In this document: piece by piece, positions 5,490 to 6,138 of the stretch
How the letters are laid out: every line of letters starts with the position of its first letter
How positions within the stretch are numbered: the first letter of the stretch is position 1
Source of the DNA: Candidatus Sulfotelmatobacter sp.
GTDB taxonomy: Bacteria; Acidobacteriota; Terriglobia; Terriglobales; Acidobacteriaceae
Assembly (NCBI GenBank): GCA_030044775.1
Contig: JASICF010000096.1
Location: 1 to 6,138 of the forward strand
Length of the DNA: 6,138 nucleotides
Reading direction: 5' to 3'
Notes under the pieces: generated by a model
What the model was told of the DNA's origin: nothing
Seen by the model: the letters and a program-made list of their open reading frames with translations, nothing else
Databases searched by the model: none
Program-made: the position numbers and the translations under genes

Positions 5490-6138
5490 CTACTTCGCCG
5501 TTACCGTCTCCCTCACTCCGATTTCCGGCACCGTTCTGCCCACGACAGCCGCAATCTGACGCACTTGCACCATCAGTTCTTCGAACTGCTCGGGAAACAA
5601 CGATTGCGGCCCATCCGACAGAGCCTCATCCGGTTTGTTGTGCACCTCCACCATCAGCCCATCCGCCCCGACCGCCACGGCCGCGCGCGACAACGGTGTC
5701 ACTTTATTCCGCTTTCCGGTTCCATGGCTCGGATCAACCAGTATCGGCAAATGGCTCAACCGCTGCACTGCAGGAACCACGCTCAAATCGAGCGTGTTGC
5801 GAGTGTGATCGGCGAACGTGCGCACTCCGCGCTCGCACAGCGCGACGTTGTAATTGCCCTCGCTCAGAATGTATTCCGCCGCCATGAGAAATTCTTCCAG
5901 CGTGGCTGACATGCCGCGCTTCAGCAGTACCGGCTTCTTTGCTCGTCCCGCGCGTTTGAGCAGGGAAAAATTCTGCATGTTGCGCGCCCCGATCTGGATC
6001 GCGTCCGCATACTCCTCCACCAGATCGAGAGACTCGTTGTCGATTGCCTCGGTGATGATTTTCAGCCCAAACTGCTGGCGGATTTGCGCCATAATCCGCA
6101 GCGCTTCCTCGCCCAGGCCTTGAAACGAATAAGGAGAC
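5490..6138 (-). CDS. aroF: 3-deoxy-7-phosphoheptulonate (DAHP) synthase, type I, C-terminal part
   Basis: DAHP synthase (EC 2.5.1.54) condenses phosphoenolpyruvate and erythrose 4-phosphate, the first step of the shikimate pathway, in the cytoplasm. The frame is open through the right edge; 215 residues plus a TAG stop are visible, beginning SPYSFQGLGEEALRI, a conserved interior segment, so the Met at 6092 is not the start. Counting from the first visible residue, IGARNMQN is at 49-56, KPVLLKRG at 68-75 (substrate-binding Lys-Arg), CERGVRTF at 101-108, and DPSHGTG near 135-141. From the Thermotoga-type family the metal ligands would be His138, Glu164 (in VEVH) and Asp175 (in LSDG); the fourth, a cysteine, lies outside the window. 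This is the AroF/Thermotoga-Bacillus-like subclass, normally about 340 residues; whether it carries an N-terminal regulatory domain cannot be seen. KDO-8-phosphate synthase is related but less likely given LLKRG and EVHNKPDEALSDG. An 8-T run at 5474-5467 follows the stop but has no clear stem before it. Confidence 0.93.
   Translation of the reverse strand, partial: SPYSFQGLGEEALRIMAQIRQQFGLKIITEAIDNESLDLVEEYADAIQIGARNMQNFSLLKRAGRAKKPVLLKRGMSATLEEFLMAAEYILSEGNYNVALCERGVRTFADHTRNTLDLSVVPAVQRLSHLPILVDPSHGTGKRNKVTPLSRAAVAVGADGLMVEVHNKPDEALSDGPQSLFPEQFEELMVQVRQIAAVVGRTVPEIGVRETVTAK

Noticed and set aside
5340..5909. Long plus-strand frame (189 residues) opposite the DAHP synthase
   Set aside because: It is antisense to a clearly conserved enzyme gene and its composition (Arg/His-rich) is typical of a shadow frame.
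5490..6092. DAHP synthase starting at the Met at 6092
   Set aside because: The frame continues upstream with family-typical residues (SPYSFQGLGEEALRI) to the edge of the window, so this Met is internal.

Overview
The window reads as ordinary chromosomal DNA from a moderately GC-rich, Gram-negative-type bacterium. Three of the five genes carry N-terminal export signals, one more has a signal anchor, and the mix is a GH2 beta-mannosidase, an exported TPR protein, a membrane-anchored YVTN propeller and a glycine-rich secreted protein. This recalls Acidobacteriota (Terriglobia/Koribacter-like genomes). That placement rests on general resemblance only and is a low-to-moderate confidence inference. 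There are no tRNA or rRNA genes, no CRISPR arrays and no mobile elements.

Layout, left to right. (1) 1-1288, minus strand: the N-terminal half of an exported GH2 beta-mannosidase that runs off the left edge. (2) 1289-1502: a divergent intergenic region holding a candidate minus promoter, a direct repeat and a short palindrome. (3) 1503-2306, plus strand: an exported TPR protein. (4) 2307-2648: a 342-base gap between convergent genes. It contains no convincing gene but several potential RNA hairpins, the last of which is a probable intrinsic terminator on the plus strand. (5) 2649-3833, minus strand: a membrane-anchored YVTN beta-propeller with eight repeats, which needs a TTG start. (6) 3916-5286, minus strand: a secreted protein of unknown function with a Gly-rich linker, a long coiled coil and a beta-rich C-terminal domain containing one cysteine pair. 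It lies 82 bases upstream of the propeller gene and probably shares its transcript. (7) 5287-5489: its leader and upstream region, with a good sigma70-like promoter, a hairpin enclosing the ribosome binding site and a tandem 15-bp repeat. (8) 5490-6138, minus strand: the C-terminal part of a type I DAHP synthase (aromatic amino acid pathway) that runs off the right edge.

The genes do not form one obvious pathway. The mannosidase and DAHP synthase are metabolic enzymes at the two edges. The central unknown-protein/propeller pair may be a small cell-envelope operon. I see no clear-cut new defence or mobile system. The least explained items are the unknown secreted protein with its leader region, and the structured 2307-2648 gap.
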